From contig PATE01000084.1 in NCBI GenBank assembly GCA_002712305.1, forward strand, positions 1 to 56,795: a DNA stretch of 56,795 nucleotides. Direction: 5' to 3'. Under the pieces are notes generated by a model, which saw only the letters and a list, made by a program, of their open reading frames with translations, searched no databases and had not been told where the DNA came from. Position numbers and translations under genes: made by a program. Origin of the DNA: Gemmatimonadota bacterium. GTDB taxonomy: Bacteria; Latescibacterota; UBA2968; UBA8231. This document shows, piece after piece, positions 26,142-34,126 of this stretch. The stretch's first letter is position 1; every line of letters starts with the position of its first letter.

Positions 26142-26666
26142 TCATGTGATAGGCAGCTCCTCGACCACTGCTCGCACACCCATCAGATCGTAACGCCCCA
26201 TCATCTGCTGCAGGTGAACGGCCAGAGCGTGCTGCTCATCGCCGGTCTCGGCGAGTTGGCCGATGAGGGCATTCATATCGGTGATCGAGTGATGCCGAGC
26301 GGCTTATAGCAGAGCCACCCGCAGCGTTTCGGGAATTGCCGTTGCCGTCAGGTCGGTACCATCTCCTTCTTCCGCAACGTCATCTGCCAGATCGAAGGCA
26401 ACGCCAAGTTGGTGTCCAATGGTGGCATAGAGCTGCTCGGCTCGCACAGGCTTGAGCAGGAAGGCAGAGAACCCCTCGTCCAGATCGGCGTAGAGCCCGG
26501 AGGCGGAGATCGTCTCGGGCACATCCCCATTCACCAGATCGATGAGGAGGCTCGTGTTCGGCACGCGGGTTTCGATACCCACGGGAGATTGTGCGCGGAG
26601 CGTGCCAGAGGTGAGGATCAGGCAGAAACAGAGAGTTCGTAGTGAGATGATTCGTCGCGTTCGCAT
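26142..26666 (-). pseudogene. Chimeric remnant: secreted cytochrome-like 5' end joined to response-regulator 3' end, with an internal stop
   Basis: From 26666 a signal peptide (LRTLCFCLILTSGTLRAQ) leads into VPNTSLLIDLVNGDVPETIS-ASGLYADL, a segment typical of secreted SO2930-like/c-type cytochrome-related proteins. At ADL the text changes to DEGFSAFLLKPVRAEQLYAT, the end of a response-regulator receiver with the conserved Lys-Pro, and a hybrid-kinase C-terminal linker. The frame stops at TAA (26304-26306). The same frame continues with AARHHSITDMNALIGQLAET to TGA at 26142-26144, so the stop is most simply a Glu codon changed to TAA. Both an internal junction and a nonsense change mark it as dead. 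Confidence 0.65.
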
Positions 26667-26790
26667 CTATGATCGAGGCTACGCGTCGATGTAGACATCG
26701 TCAACCGGGACAAAGCTGGCGCAGGACGCGGCTCTTGGAATACTACTGGCAGAGAATGCGCAGCATTCTCAAATGCACAGGAAGTTGCCC

Positions 26791-27819
26791 TCAGTGCCAG
26801 GCGGCGGCCCAACCTGACGTGTGCACATCCGAGCGGATTCGCCAGTCCCGCAGCTCGTCGAGCAGTTCCTGCTTCTTGGTCGCAGCTGCCGGATCGTGCC
26901 AGAGATTGTGGGTCTCAGCAGAGTCGGCGACCAGATCGAAGAGCTGGCCGTCGGGCCAATCGACGAAATGCACCAGTTTCCACTGTTCAGCACGAACCAT
27001 GGTCATGAAATCCGTCTCCTGCAGGATTCCATCGCGCCCGTGTTCGGCAAAGACAACCTCTCGCGGCGTCCACGCCTCGCCGTTCAAGGCAGGCAACAGC
27101 AACTCGGCCTCCATCGTCGGCGCCACATCGACACCGGCCAGTTCGAGAAGGGCGGGGCCGATGTCCATCTGCTGACACAACCCTGCAACCCGCCGATCAC
27201 CCTGGAAGCGGCCCGGCGACGAGACGATGAGAGGCATGTTCGTGATCGTGTCATACATCGTCCACTTCCGCGAGTGACCATGGTCGGTGAGACAGTCACC
27301 GTGGTCGGAGGTGAAGATGACGACGGCATTGTCGAGGTATCCCTTCTCCTCAAGCGCGTCGAGAATCTCCCCCACCTTCTTGTCGATCATCTCCACGTTC
27401 GCCATGTAGTGGGCACGCTGTCGATGTCGCTGCTCATCGGTGGGGTCGAGCAGATGCACCACCGAATCGTGATCGACTTCCGCATTGTGCACCCTCATCC
27501 GTTTGTAGACCTCAGGCTGGGAGTCCAGCTCTTGCGGGGTCACGTCCTGGAGGGGCAGATCGCGCTCCATGTACTTCTGCGCCATCTCTGGTGTCGGGTC
27601 GTATGGCGGATGGGGTCCGGGGAAGCCGATCTCGAGAAACAGCGGACGTTCCTCGTCTTTCGGCTTGGTGCGAATCCAGTGCGTCGCCATGTCGCCGACG
27701 AAGACGTCTGGATGAGTGTCCTCGGGCAGGTCCCATGTGAAGGCACCGAGGGCACGGATCGTGTCGAAACGCTGCTGATCGGTGATGATGAAGATGATGT
27801 GAGGTCGATCGCCAGCCAT
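26791..27819 (-). CDS. Sulfatase-family protein lacking its catalytic CxPSR core
   Basis: The C-terminal ~315 residues are a standard type I sulfatase (FLEIGFPGPHPPYDPTPEMA, VVIFTSDHGDCLTDHGHSRK, GPALLELAGV). The first 25 residues (HIIFIITDQQRFDTIRALG) are its first strand, with the metal Asp. The roughly 150 residues between, which in the family carry the formylglycine cysteine motif C-x-P-S-R and the metal-binding pocket, are missing. The strand runs from IRALG directly into AFTWDLPEDTHPDVF. The frame is open across the join. As written it cannot form formylglycine and should be inactive. The deletion could be real or an assembly collapse. Confidence 0.8.
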   Translation of the reverse strand: MAGDRPHIIFIITDQQRFDTIRALGAFTWDLPEDTHPDVFVGDMATHWIRTKPKDEERPLFLEIGFPGPHPPYDPTPEMAQKYMERDLPLQDVTPQELDSQPEVYKRMRVHNAEVDHDSVVHLLDPTDEQRHRQRAHYMANVEMIDKKVGEILDALEEKGYLDNAVVIFTSDHGDCLTDHGHSRKWTMYDTITNMPLIVSSPGRFQGDRRVAGLCQQMDIGPALLELAGVDVAPTMEAELLLPALNGEAWTPREVVFAEHGRDGILQETDFMTMVRAEQWKLVHFVDWPDGQLFDLVADSAETHNLWHDPAAATKKQELLDELRDWRIRSDVHTSGWAAAWH

Positions 27820-27823
27820 CTGG

Positions 27824-28903
27824 TCAGGTTCGCTTGAGGATCTCGCTCAACTGAGGAAACAGCGGCCGCTGGAAATCACGGCGAATCTGCTTGCCGTGAA
27901 AGTGAACGTCGACGAAATCCAGCAGGGCCTCGTAGTCACTCGGATGGTGTGAGTGTCCACCTTCGCGGATGGCCCAACCGATCCCGTCGGTTGCACCGAG
28001 CAGATCGAACACGGGACGCGCCGCTTGAGCAGCCAGATACGTGCCCGGCGGATTGGCCCCGGGGTCCTCATAGGCTTCGGTGAGAAGCAGCTTTCGCGGC
28101 GCAACCAGCGCGTGCAGGAAGTGCTGATCATACGGCAGCTCTGCATCGCGATGGCGCAGGTCGGCGAAGGCCTTTCCAAACCAGAAGATGTTCCTCGAGC
28201 CGAAGAAGCTGTCCACCTCTTCAGAGCCCGCACTCTTCCAGTGATTCAGACCCGCCCCACCGATTCCCGAGTCATTTGGATTCACGATGGCGATGCGCTC
28301 ATCCGTCGCCCCCGCCAGCAACACGGTCTTGCCACCCCGTGAATGACCGGTGATGGCGATCTGATCTGCGCGAGCCTGGTCGATTTGCTCGAGGGCGTCC
28401 ACACATCGATGGAACCCCCATGCCCAGGTCGACAGTACGCCGAACTCGGCATCTGGAAACAGCCGATACAATCCGGTTTCGCGATAGTTGTCCGCATTGT
28501 CGGCGGCCGCTTCGGTGCGATCGAAAGAAGCGGCGATACAGCCTCGTGCGAGCACCTTCTGAACCACATGGTCGTCGAAATAACGCCAGCACCCATCCCC
28601 ATCGAGAATTACGGGGAAGGGCCCGTCACCCGGTGGTACCCAGAGAGACAGTGTCAGAGACAGTTCCTGGCCATCGTCGAAGCGGGTTCTCACTTCGAAG
28701 GTGAAGTAGCGCACCCCGGGCCAGGGTTTGACGGATGACACATTCGAGCGTCGCAGGGCCGTCGTCTCGGCCCCGCACGGTGGCAAGCCGCCGTATTCGT
28801 GCGGGACGATGGCGTCGGACAACTCCTGGCGCCGCCGAGGCCAGCCTTCGAGATCGACGGTTGTCCCGTCGGCAAAGGTCAGAAGGTCAGGCGTGACATC
28901 CAT
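27824..28903 (-). CDS. CE15-like glucuronoyl esterase family alpha/beta hydrolase
   Basis: A 359-residue alpha/beta hydrolase. The nucleophile elbow is GHSRGGK, close to the G-C/H-S-R-x-G-K signature of CE15 glucuronoyl esterases. The catalytic His is likely in GGHSHHPSDYEALL. DERIAIVNPNDSGIGGAG resembles the substrate-loop segment of CE15. No signal peptide is present, so cytoplasmic action on imported uronate esters is implied, unlike most characterised secreted enzymes. It is separated by 4 bases from the sulfatase-like gene and 3 bases from the RraA-like gene, suggesting one operon. Confidence 0.82.
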   Translation of the reverse strand: MDVTPDLLTFADGTTVDLEGWPRRRQELSDAIVPHEYGGLPPCGAETTALRRSNVSSVKPWPGVRYFTFEVRTRFDDGQELSLTLSLWVPPGDGPFPVILDGDGCWRYFDDHVVQKVLARGCIAASFDRTEAAADNADNYRETGLYRLFPDAEFGVLSTWAWGFHRCVDALEQIDQARADQIAITGHSRGGKTVLLAGATDERIAIVNPNDSGIGGAGLNHWKSAGSEEVDSFFGSRNIFWFGKAFADLRHRDAELPYDQHFLHALVAPRKLLLTEAYEDPGANPPGTYLAAQAARPVFDLLGATDGIGWAIREGGHSHHPSDYEALLDFVDVHFHGKQIRRDFQRPLFPQLSEILKRT

Positions 28904-28906
28904 GCG

Positions 28907-29797
28907 TTAGAGCGTCGTGCCCGCATCGGACTGGGCCTGGTCATCGGGTTTGTCCTCTTCCCATTCCAGATGCTGAAAGTCTTCGGGCGTGCTCGTCTGC
29001 CGCCACTGCTTGAAGTCTTCCTTGATCTCGTCGGACCATCCCGAGTCCATCTGAAAAGAGTTGTAGACCCCTTCATGGATTCTCTGGAACTGGAAGATCT
29101 CTCGCAGCTGTACGCGCTCGGCGTTCTCACAGCATTGCTCCGCCAGATGAGGCGGCACGAAGAGGATGCCCGCCTTCGTACCCAACACGACATCGCCGGG
29201 CATGCAGATGGCATTGCCGATGCGGCACGGCACATTGATCCCCGTGAGTGTCACGTCGCCGATCGCCGTGGGATCGTTGCCACGGTGATAGGTGACCAGT
29301 TCCTCCATCTCCATGATCTGTTCCAGATCACGGACACCACACCACAGCACCTGACCATTGGCGCCACGAGCAGCGATGGCATTGGTCAGGTTGCCACCGG
29401 AGTAGGTCCCTTGGAACACTTTGTCGAACATATCGATGACGATGATGTCATCCTTCTCCAGAATCTCGATGACCCACGAGTTGAAGAATCCGACACGCCC
29501 CTCCTCCTTCTGACCAAGCTCAAGGAGCGTGTCGTGGAGATCGGGCCGTTGTGGCACCATGACGCCAGTGACCGCGCGACCCGCAAGGGTTTTGCCCTTG
29601 GGATTGATCATCTGCCACTCGCCCTGGAACTGATGTTTGTAGCCCTGCCCCCAGCAGACACCCCACGCTTCCTCGATGGCGATTTTCGAGATCCGCGTCA
29701 GGATGCTGTCGGGCACACGAGGTCGACCATTGTCGAATCGCTCGCCCTCCCACTTGGGAGTCAGCTGGCGAATATCTTCGGGATTGTCGAAACGCAT
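28907..29797 (-). CDS. RraA/HMG-aldolase family protein
   Basis: The 296-residue protein carries the RraA-like core: GRAVTGVMVPQRPDLHD, IIVIDMFDKVFQGTYSGGNL, AARGANGQVLWCGVRDL and ICMPGDVVLGTKAGILFVPP. Relatives include regulator of RNase E RraA, which has no enzyme activity, and 4-hydroxy-4-methyl-2-oxoglutarate/oxaloacetate aldolases that use a divalent metal. Active-site Gly/Arg/Asp loops (RGANGQV, the DxxG pair) favour the aldolase branch. Beside a CE15-like esterase, it could cleave a keto-deoxy sugar acid, but this is inference. Confidence 0.8.
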   Translation of the reverse strand: MRFDNPEDIRQLTPKWEGERFDNGRPRVPDSILTRISKIAIEEAWGVCWGQGYKHQFQGEWQMINPKGKTLAGRAVTGVMVPQRPDLHDTLLELGQKEEGRVGFFNSWVIEILEKDDIIVIDMFDKVFQGTYSGGNLTNAIAARGANGQVLWCGVRDLEQIMEMEELVTYHRGNDPTAIGDVTLTGINVPCRIGNAICMPGDVVLGTKAGILFVPPHLAEQCCENAERVQLREIFQFQRIHEGVYNSFQMDSGWSDEIKEDFKQWRQTSTPEDFQHLEWEEDKPDDQAQSDAGTTL

Positions 29798-30207
29798 GGT
29801 CGTCGGCTTTCGGCTGGAGGGAAGTCAGATTTGCTCGCACATGGTGGTCACTGACAGCTTTTGTGTCAATGTGGGGAGATGGAAAGCGCAGTGGACAGGA
29901 CCGAAGACGTTGTGCATATCCATGACTCTGGCTCCCTGAGTGGGTAGGCGTTGATGTCTGCCCGTCCTGTTGCAAGGGTGGTGCCACGATCCATGCAGCA
30001 CTTCAAGAATGTGTCGCAAGTAATTGTTTTTGCTTCTCCTACGAAACACTTCATGTGACCGCCCCATCACCGACGGTATCACCTGGATACACCCGGATCG
30101 TATCGATCGGATACATCGCCACACTGGAAATCCTATACTTCGCAAATCCAGATGCTTCGCATTGAGTAGATGGCATCCGAACCACGGGAACAGAGGAGGA
30201 GGTGGGC
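29798..30207. other. 410-base divergent intergenic region with promoter elements
   Basis: No gene is supported here. The region lies between the divergent RraA-like and M42 peptidase genes. It holds two tandem GTATC-N5-GATAC dyads (30076-30114) and a TATACT hexamer at 30134-30139. The 29820-29960 stretch on either strand codes only frames without conservation. The GGAGGA ribosome site for the peptidase ATG is at 30195-30200. Confidence 0.45.
30076..30139 (+). promoter_or_regulatory. Tandem GTATC-N5-GATAC dyads overlapping a promoter for the M42 peptidase gene
   Basis: GTATC-acctg-GATAC (30076-30090) and GTATC-gatcg-GATAC (30100-30114) are two copies of the same 15-bp dyad, with starts 24 bases apart. 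A TATACT box follows at 30134-30139, one mismatch from the -10 consensus. The second dyad covers the place where a -35 element would lie. This arrangement suits repression, but the binding protein is unknown. Confidence 0.5.
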
Positions 30208-31275
30208 ATGGAACTGTTGAAGGAGTTGTGCGAATGCTCGGGGATTCCCGGACGCGAGCAGCGTCTGCGGGAGATCGCCCGACGCGAACTGGAACCGGTC
30301 GCCGACGAGATCACCGTCGACGCTCTGGGCAACCTCATCGCCCGCAAGGCGGCGTCACCCCCGAAGGGCAAGAAGAAGGCGAAGAGTGCGAAAAAGCTGA
30401 TGATCGCCGCCCACATGGACGAGATCGGGTTCGTTGTCTCCCATATCGACGACAAGGGCTGGATCCGGCTTGTCCCGCTCGGGGGCCACAACACACGCAA
30501 CATGGTGGCACAGCGTGTGATCGTCTGTGGAACGAAGCGTGATCTGCCGGGCCTGCTCTATCCCGGTGTGCGCCCACCCCACATCGCCACACCGGAGGAT
30601 CTGAAGAAGGATCTGCAGATCTCCGACTTCTTCGTCGATCTTTGCCTACCCGCGAAGAAGGTGAAGGAGGAGGTAGAAGTGGGCGCCATGGTCGTCATCG
30701 ACCGACAGTTTGCCGAAATCGGTGACGGCGTCAGCTGCAAGGCCCTCGACAATCGTGTCTCCATGTATGTGATGATCAAGGCCATGCAGGCGGCCAGCGG
30801 CTTCGGCTTCGAGACCTACGCCGTGGCCACGACCCAGGAGGAGGTCGGCCTGCGCGGCGCCACGACGAGTGCCTTCGACGTATCACCCGATGTGGGAATC
30901 GCCCTCGATCTGACCCTGGCCGTCGACATCCCCGGTGTGCCGGATCACGAGAAAGTGACCGATCTGGGTGGCGGAGCCGCCATCAAGATCCAGGACAGCT
31001 CCTTCATCTCCCATCCGGGGCTTGTGGCCTGCTTCAAGGATCTGGCGAAGAAGCGGAAGATCAAACATCAGATGGAGATTCTGCCACGCGGTGGCACCGA
31101 CGCAGGCGGCATTCAACGCATCCGGGGCGGCGTTCCGGCCATCACCTTGTCGATCCCGTCACGTTATGTGCACACGTCCATCGAGCTGGTGCATCGCAAG
31201 GATGTGGAGGCCGTCGTCAAACTGTTGACCGCCTTTATCGAGGAGGGTGACACGGCGGATCTGCAGTTGGTCTGA
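30208..31275 (+). CDS. M42-family aminopeptidase (glutamyl aminopeptidase/endoglucanase family)
   Basis: A dinuclear-metal peptidase of the M42 family, 356 residues. The metal ligands are His in AHMDEIG, Asp in KALDNRVS, Glu in TQEEVGLRGA (the general base), Asp in DLTLAVD and His in YVHTSIEL. The ATG at 30208 is preferred over GTG 30202 because GGAGGAGG ends 7 bases upstream of it. A lysine-rich insert (PPKGKKKAKSAKK) replaces a loop after the first strand. M42 proteins form dodecamers that trim peptides in the cytoplasm. Divergent from the RraA-like operon. Confidence 0.93.
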   Translation: MELLKELCECSGIPGREQRLREIARRELEPVADEITVDALGNLIARKAASPPKGKKKAKSAKKLMIAAHMDEIGFVVSHIDDKGWIRLVPLGGHNTRNMVAQRVIVCGTKRDLPGLLYPGVRPPHIATPEDLKKDLQISDFFVDLCLPAKKVKEEVEVGAMVVIDRQFAEIGDGVSCKALDNRVSMYVMIKAMQAASGFGFETYAVATTQEEVGLRGATTSAFDVSPDVGIALDLTLAVDIPGVPDHEKVTDLGGGAAIKIQDSSFISHPGLVACFKDLAKKRKIKHQMEILPRGGTDAGGIQRIRGGVPAITLSIPSRYVHTSIELVHRKDVEAVVKLLTAFIEEGDTADLQLV

Positions 31276-31315
31276 CGCGACCGTTGGGTGGGCGGCTGCC
31301 GCGGGTAGGACGAGC

Positions 31316-32317
31316 CTACGATCCTTGGGCCGATCCGTTTGAGCCTGATCCACCGCCACGCCACGTCTTGCCCGTCAGAAACTTCTCGGGCGGCTTCTCC
31401 AGGGCGATGGTGTAGTCGCGGGTCTCGGCAGGTGGATGCCCGCCCAGACCGTAACTCCCCTCCGCCGTCGATTCGTGTTCCAGCGGAATGAAGGTGTCGC
31501 GAATGCCGTCGTCGTCGACGTCGAAGCGATAGAAGCCCAGTCGCGCGTCTGCGTCGGGCCAGGCATCGGGCTGCTGCGGCATGGCGATGCCAGCCGCCCG
31601 ATAAAACCGGATGCCGTCGACGACCTGCTCGGGTCGGCGCACGTGGATGTGACCGCTGAGAACGATCTCCACCTTCGCCTTCTTGAAGGCCTCGAAGATT
31701 CGTGCGCGATGCGGCTCGTCGATCGTGAAATACCAACGGTAATACTCGTCGGCATTGGTCAGATCCCACGTGGGTTCGTCAGGCTGATTAAAAAAAAGCA
31801 TGTAGTGCATCGTCATCACGTGATGACGGGTCGGTGGCAGAGAAGGTAGGACCGTCTCCAACCAGTCCCACATCCGGCCCTCGTGTGGAAAGCCGCTGCC
31901 GGCGACGGCGGCGTAGAATCCTGAGAATCGCACGTCCTTGTGCACGAAAGACCAGGGCATCTCGCCGAAGTATCGGCTGAAATTGTCCAGTTGGGCGGGC
32001 TCCATCATCAGAGCGGGATCGTCTCGTCCTGTTCCGCCTGGCCCGGGTGCCCACTTGTTGCCCGTGTCCATGTTGCCGGGAATCGCGTAGTGCGCATACG
32101 GAAGCGCGTCGAGCTGTGCCTTGGCTTCCTCCAGTTCGAAGTCGTGGATGGAGCCGTCGCGGGTGAGGTCTCCGCCGACGAGCAGCAGATCCGCGTCGCT
32201 CATCGACTGCAATTGGCGATAGGCCGTCTGCGCGTTCTCGACGAAACGTGGATTGCAGCGAAAGGACCGATGCGACCCCGGCTGCAGATCGCACGCATGC
32301 AGGAAGTACCAGCTCAT
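31316..32317 (-). CDS. Calcineurin-like metallophosphoesterase
   Basis: A 333-residue phosphoesterase. The metal motifs are ACDLQPG (DxH variant with Gln), VGGDLTRDG, IPGNMDTG (GNxD), MHYMLFF and SGHIHVRR. The protein resembles cyclic-nucleotide or UDP-diacylglucosamine-type phosphoesterases of the CpdA branch. No signal peptide is visible, so it is cytoplasmic. The first motif has Asp-x-Gln rather than the usual Asp-x-His, which may change metal preference. Convergent with the M42 gene, 40 bases apart. Confidence 0.82.
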   Translation of the reverse strand: MSWYFLHACDLQPGSHRSFRCNPRFVENAQTAYRQLQSMSDADLLLVGGDLTRDGSIHDFELEEAKAQLDALPYAHYAIPGNMDTGNKWAPGPGGTGRDDPALMMEPAQLDNFSRYFGEMPWSFVHKDVRFSGFYAAVAGSGFPHEGRMWDWLETVLPSLPPTRHHVMTMHYMLFFNQPDEPTWDLTNADEYYRWYFTIDEPHRARIFEAFKKAKVEIVLSGHIHVRRPEQVVDGIRFYRAAGIAMPQQPDAWPDADARLGFYRFDVDDDGIRDTFIPLEHESTAEGSYGLGGHPPAETRDYTIALEKPPEKFLTGKTWRGGGSGSNGSAQGS

Positions 32318-32371
32318 ATAGGTGACTCTGCGGAGGAATCTGGTTCGGTCTGACCAGTCAACAGTGAATGA

Positions 32372-33109
32372 CTAGTCGGCGAATCGATGGGCATGGTCAC
32401 GGATCAGATTGTCCTCGGGTTCATACCCGAGGATCTGTCTTGCATCGGTGAGGTCGAGCCAGCTGATCTGGTGACCACTGTGATTGCCGGATGTGCCGTA
32501 GGTGATGAGGAACTTCACCGGCCCCTCATAGTCGATGGCCTTGGTAAACAACTGCAGACTGTCGCGAGGCGTCATCAGTGTCGTGCACTGGCGATGGTCC
32601 TGCGGTTCGCTGCCGCCGGTAAAGGTGCCGATCCGGATGCTGACAAAACGAATCTCCTCTCGCGCCGACAGATACTTGCCAGCCATCTCGGCCATGCACT
32701 TCTGCGCCCCATACCAACCAGCGGGCCGAAACATGTCTCCCGTCGAGTGCAGTGGCGGTGAACGCTTGAATTCGTTCATACCGATCGCCGCATTCGAACT
32801 GGCATAGATGATCGTGTGCACACCGGCAGCGCTCGCTGCCTCGAATAGCTGCATGGCGACGCCGATGTCGGTCACATCGGCGAGTGGTTTGTGTGGGATG
32901 TAGGCCAGGTGCACGAGCACATCCTGGCCTTCGCACAAGCTCGTCACCAGATCACGGTCGGCGATGTCGCCGACCTCAACACGCGAGGTGCTGCCCTCAA
33001 TCGGACGATGGTCCGTAAGGGTCAACTCATAACACTTCGCCTCCTCCCACCCCTTCCACAGATTGGTTCCTACGGAGCCGGCAGCGCCGGTGACAAGGAC
33101 TCGTTTCAT
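32372..33109 (-). CDS. Extended SDR, uronate dehydrogenase-like
   Basis: A 245-residue NAD(P)-binding SDR: GxxGxxG motif in VLVTGAAGSVGTNLW, and a Tyr/Lys pair in GWYGAQKCMAEMAG. Sequence layout, including VSIRIGTFTGG and the ending SGNHSGHQISWLDLTDARQI with LGYEPEDN, parallels uronate dehydrogenases that oxidise glucuronate/galacturonate to aldarate. If so, it links glucuronate released by the CE15-like esterase to the aldonate/aldarate dehydratase step. Other NDP-sugar epimerase-like roles remain possible. It is closely followed by the lipoprotein gene upstream with a 3-base gap. Confidence 0.7.
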   Translation of the reverse strand: MKRVLVTGAAGSVGTNLWKGWEEAKCYELTLTDHRPIEGSTSRVEVGDIADRDLVTSLCEGQDVLVHLAYIPHKPLADVTDIGVAMQLFEAASAAGVHTIIYASSNAAIGMNEFKRSPPLHSTGDMFRPAGWYGAQKCMAEMAGKYLSAREEIRFVSIRIGTFTGGSEPQDHRQCTTLMTPRDSLQLFTKAIDYEGPVKFLITYGTSGNHSGHQISWLDLTDARQILGYEPEDNLIRDHAHRFAD

Positions 33110-33112
33110 CGG

Positions 33113-33757
33113 TTAGCGAGCTGCCCGTCTCTTGACTGCGTCGGCATGTGCGCCCTCTGGATACCGTTTCAGATATGCGGCGTACGCCTCGGGCGTATCT
33201 GCCTTTCGTGCCTGCTTGTACTCGAGTAGTTCGAGCGCAGTTCTTGCTCGCTCTGCAATCGGACCCTCCGGATACTCCTTCAGAAACTCTTCGAAAGCCG
33301 CGACATCTCCACTGATCTGGATCTGCGTGAGCTTCAGCGGCGCGATCTGCTCACGTGCCTGGTCGACGAATCTGCTCTCGGGGAACTCCTCGATGAAAGC
33401 CTCTATCGCTTCTACATTCTTCGCTTTCTGCGCCTTTGCCCACAACAGAAGCTCGATGGCTTTGTGAGCGTCCTCGGCATTCTCCCCATCCGGAAAGCGC
33501 TCCAGGAAGGCGCGGAATGCCTCCAGCGTGTTGTCCATCCGCGTCTTTTTGTAGAGCAGGGTCTCCTGCCCTTTTCGCGCGTTCTTCGCAAACTTGCCAT
33601 CTGGATACAGCTCCAGATACCGCGCATAACCCTCGTCCGTGTTCTCGCTCTTGGCGGTCTGCCAGTCGCTTCCTTCGCTGTCACAGGCTGCGATGAGCAT
33701 CATCGACAGGAGTAGGAGTGCCCGCGTTCCAAATCGGAGGATGGTCTTGGTGCACAT
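33113..33757 (-). CDS. TPR-like outer-membrane lipoprotein
   Basis: The ATG at 33757 has AAGGAG seven bases upstream, giving 214 residues. The N-terminus is a lipoprotein signal with lipobox LIAAC (about residues 19-23). Five to six 35-residue helical repeats follow, each ending in (R/K)YP(E/D)G, for example ARYLELYPDGKFAKNARKG, FLERFPDGENAEDAHKA, FIEEFPESRFVDQAREQ and FLKEYPEGPIAERARTA. This resembles Tol-Pal YbgF/BamD-like repeats. Probably anchored in a membrane and binding a partner protein. No function assigned. Confidence 0.78.
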   Translation of the reverse strand: MCTKTILRFGTRALLLLSMMLIAACDSEGSDWQTAKSENTDEGYARYLELYPDGKFAKNARKGQETLLYKKTRMDNTLEAFRAFLERFPDGENAEDAHKAIELLLWAKAQKAKNVEAIEAFIEEFPESRFVDQAREQIAPLKLTQIQISGDVAAFEEFLKEYPEGPIAERARTALELLEYKQARKADTPEAYAAYLKRYPEGAHADAVKRRAAR

Positions 33758-33823
33758 GGTTCGACTCCTTAACGAGTGATATTTGCTCACTGCAAGCCGC
33801 AGCGATCGGTTCTGAGTTTCATG

Positions 33824-34096
33824 TCAAATGAATGAATCGTCCGCATCTCCACGGACGATGGTGATCTGCCCCTGTTCTTCCAGTTGCCGCACGAGCTGCA
33901 CGATACGCAACTGAACTTCCTCGACTTCTCTCAGCCTCATAGGGCCAAGGAAGTTCCGGTGACCGATTGCTCAGCATAGGTCAGAGCATCTTCCAACGGA
34001 GATCTTCGCTCTGCCCAATTCGACGGTCATTGTCAGGCCGACCTCTTGGGACTCAGCGGTGAGCGTCTCTCTCTTTTCTGTCTTTGATGCCGACAT
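33824..34096 (-). pseudogene. Flagellar motor-switch remnant: FliN 5' end joined to FliG 3' end
   Basis: The ATG at 34096 is preceded by AGGAGG. It opens QEVGLTMTVELGRAKISV, the first strand of a SpoA/FliN domain, then goes out of frame; TGA at 33971-33973 ends it. The same frame resumes as FLGPMRLREVEEVQLRIVQL, then VRQLEEQGQITIVRGDADD, which is the C-terminal end of FliG. The middle of fliN and most of fliG are gone. A one-base shift between the two halves reads EDALTYAEQSVTG, continuing FliN. No other flagellar gene is in the window. It looks like a dead trace of a lost flagellar operon. Confidence 0.6.
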
Positions 34097-34126
34097 AGAA
34101 CCTCCTGATCGTGGCGCCGTGGGTGG

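Noticed and set aside
33113-33757. Assigning the TPR-like lipoprotein as BamD
   Set aside because: Repeat pattern is similar but no BAM-complex genes are near and the length is short.
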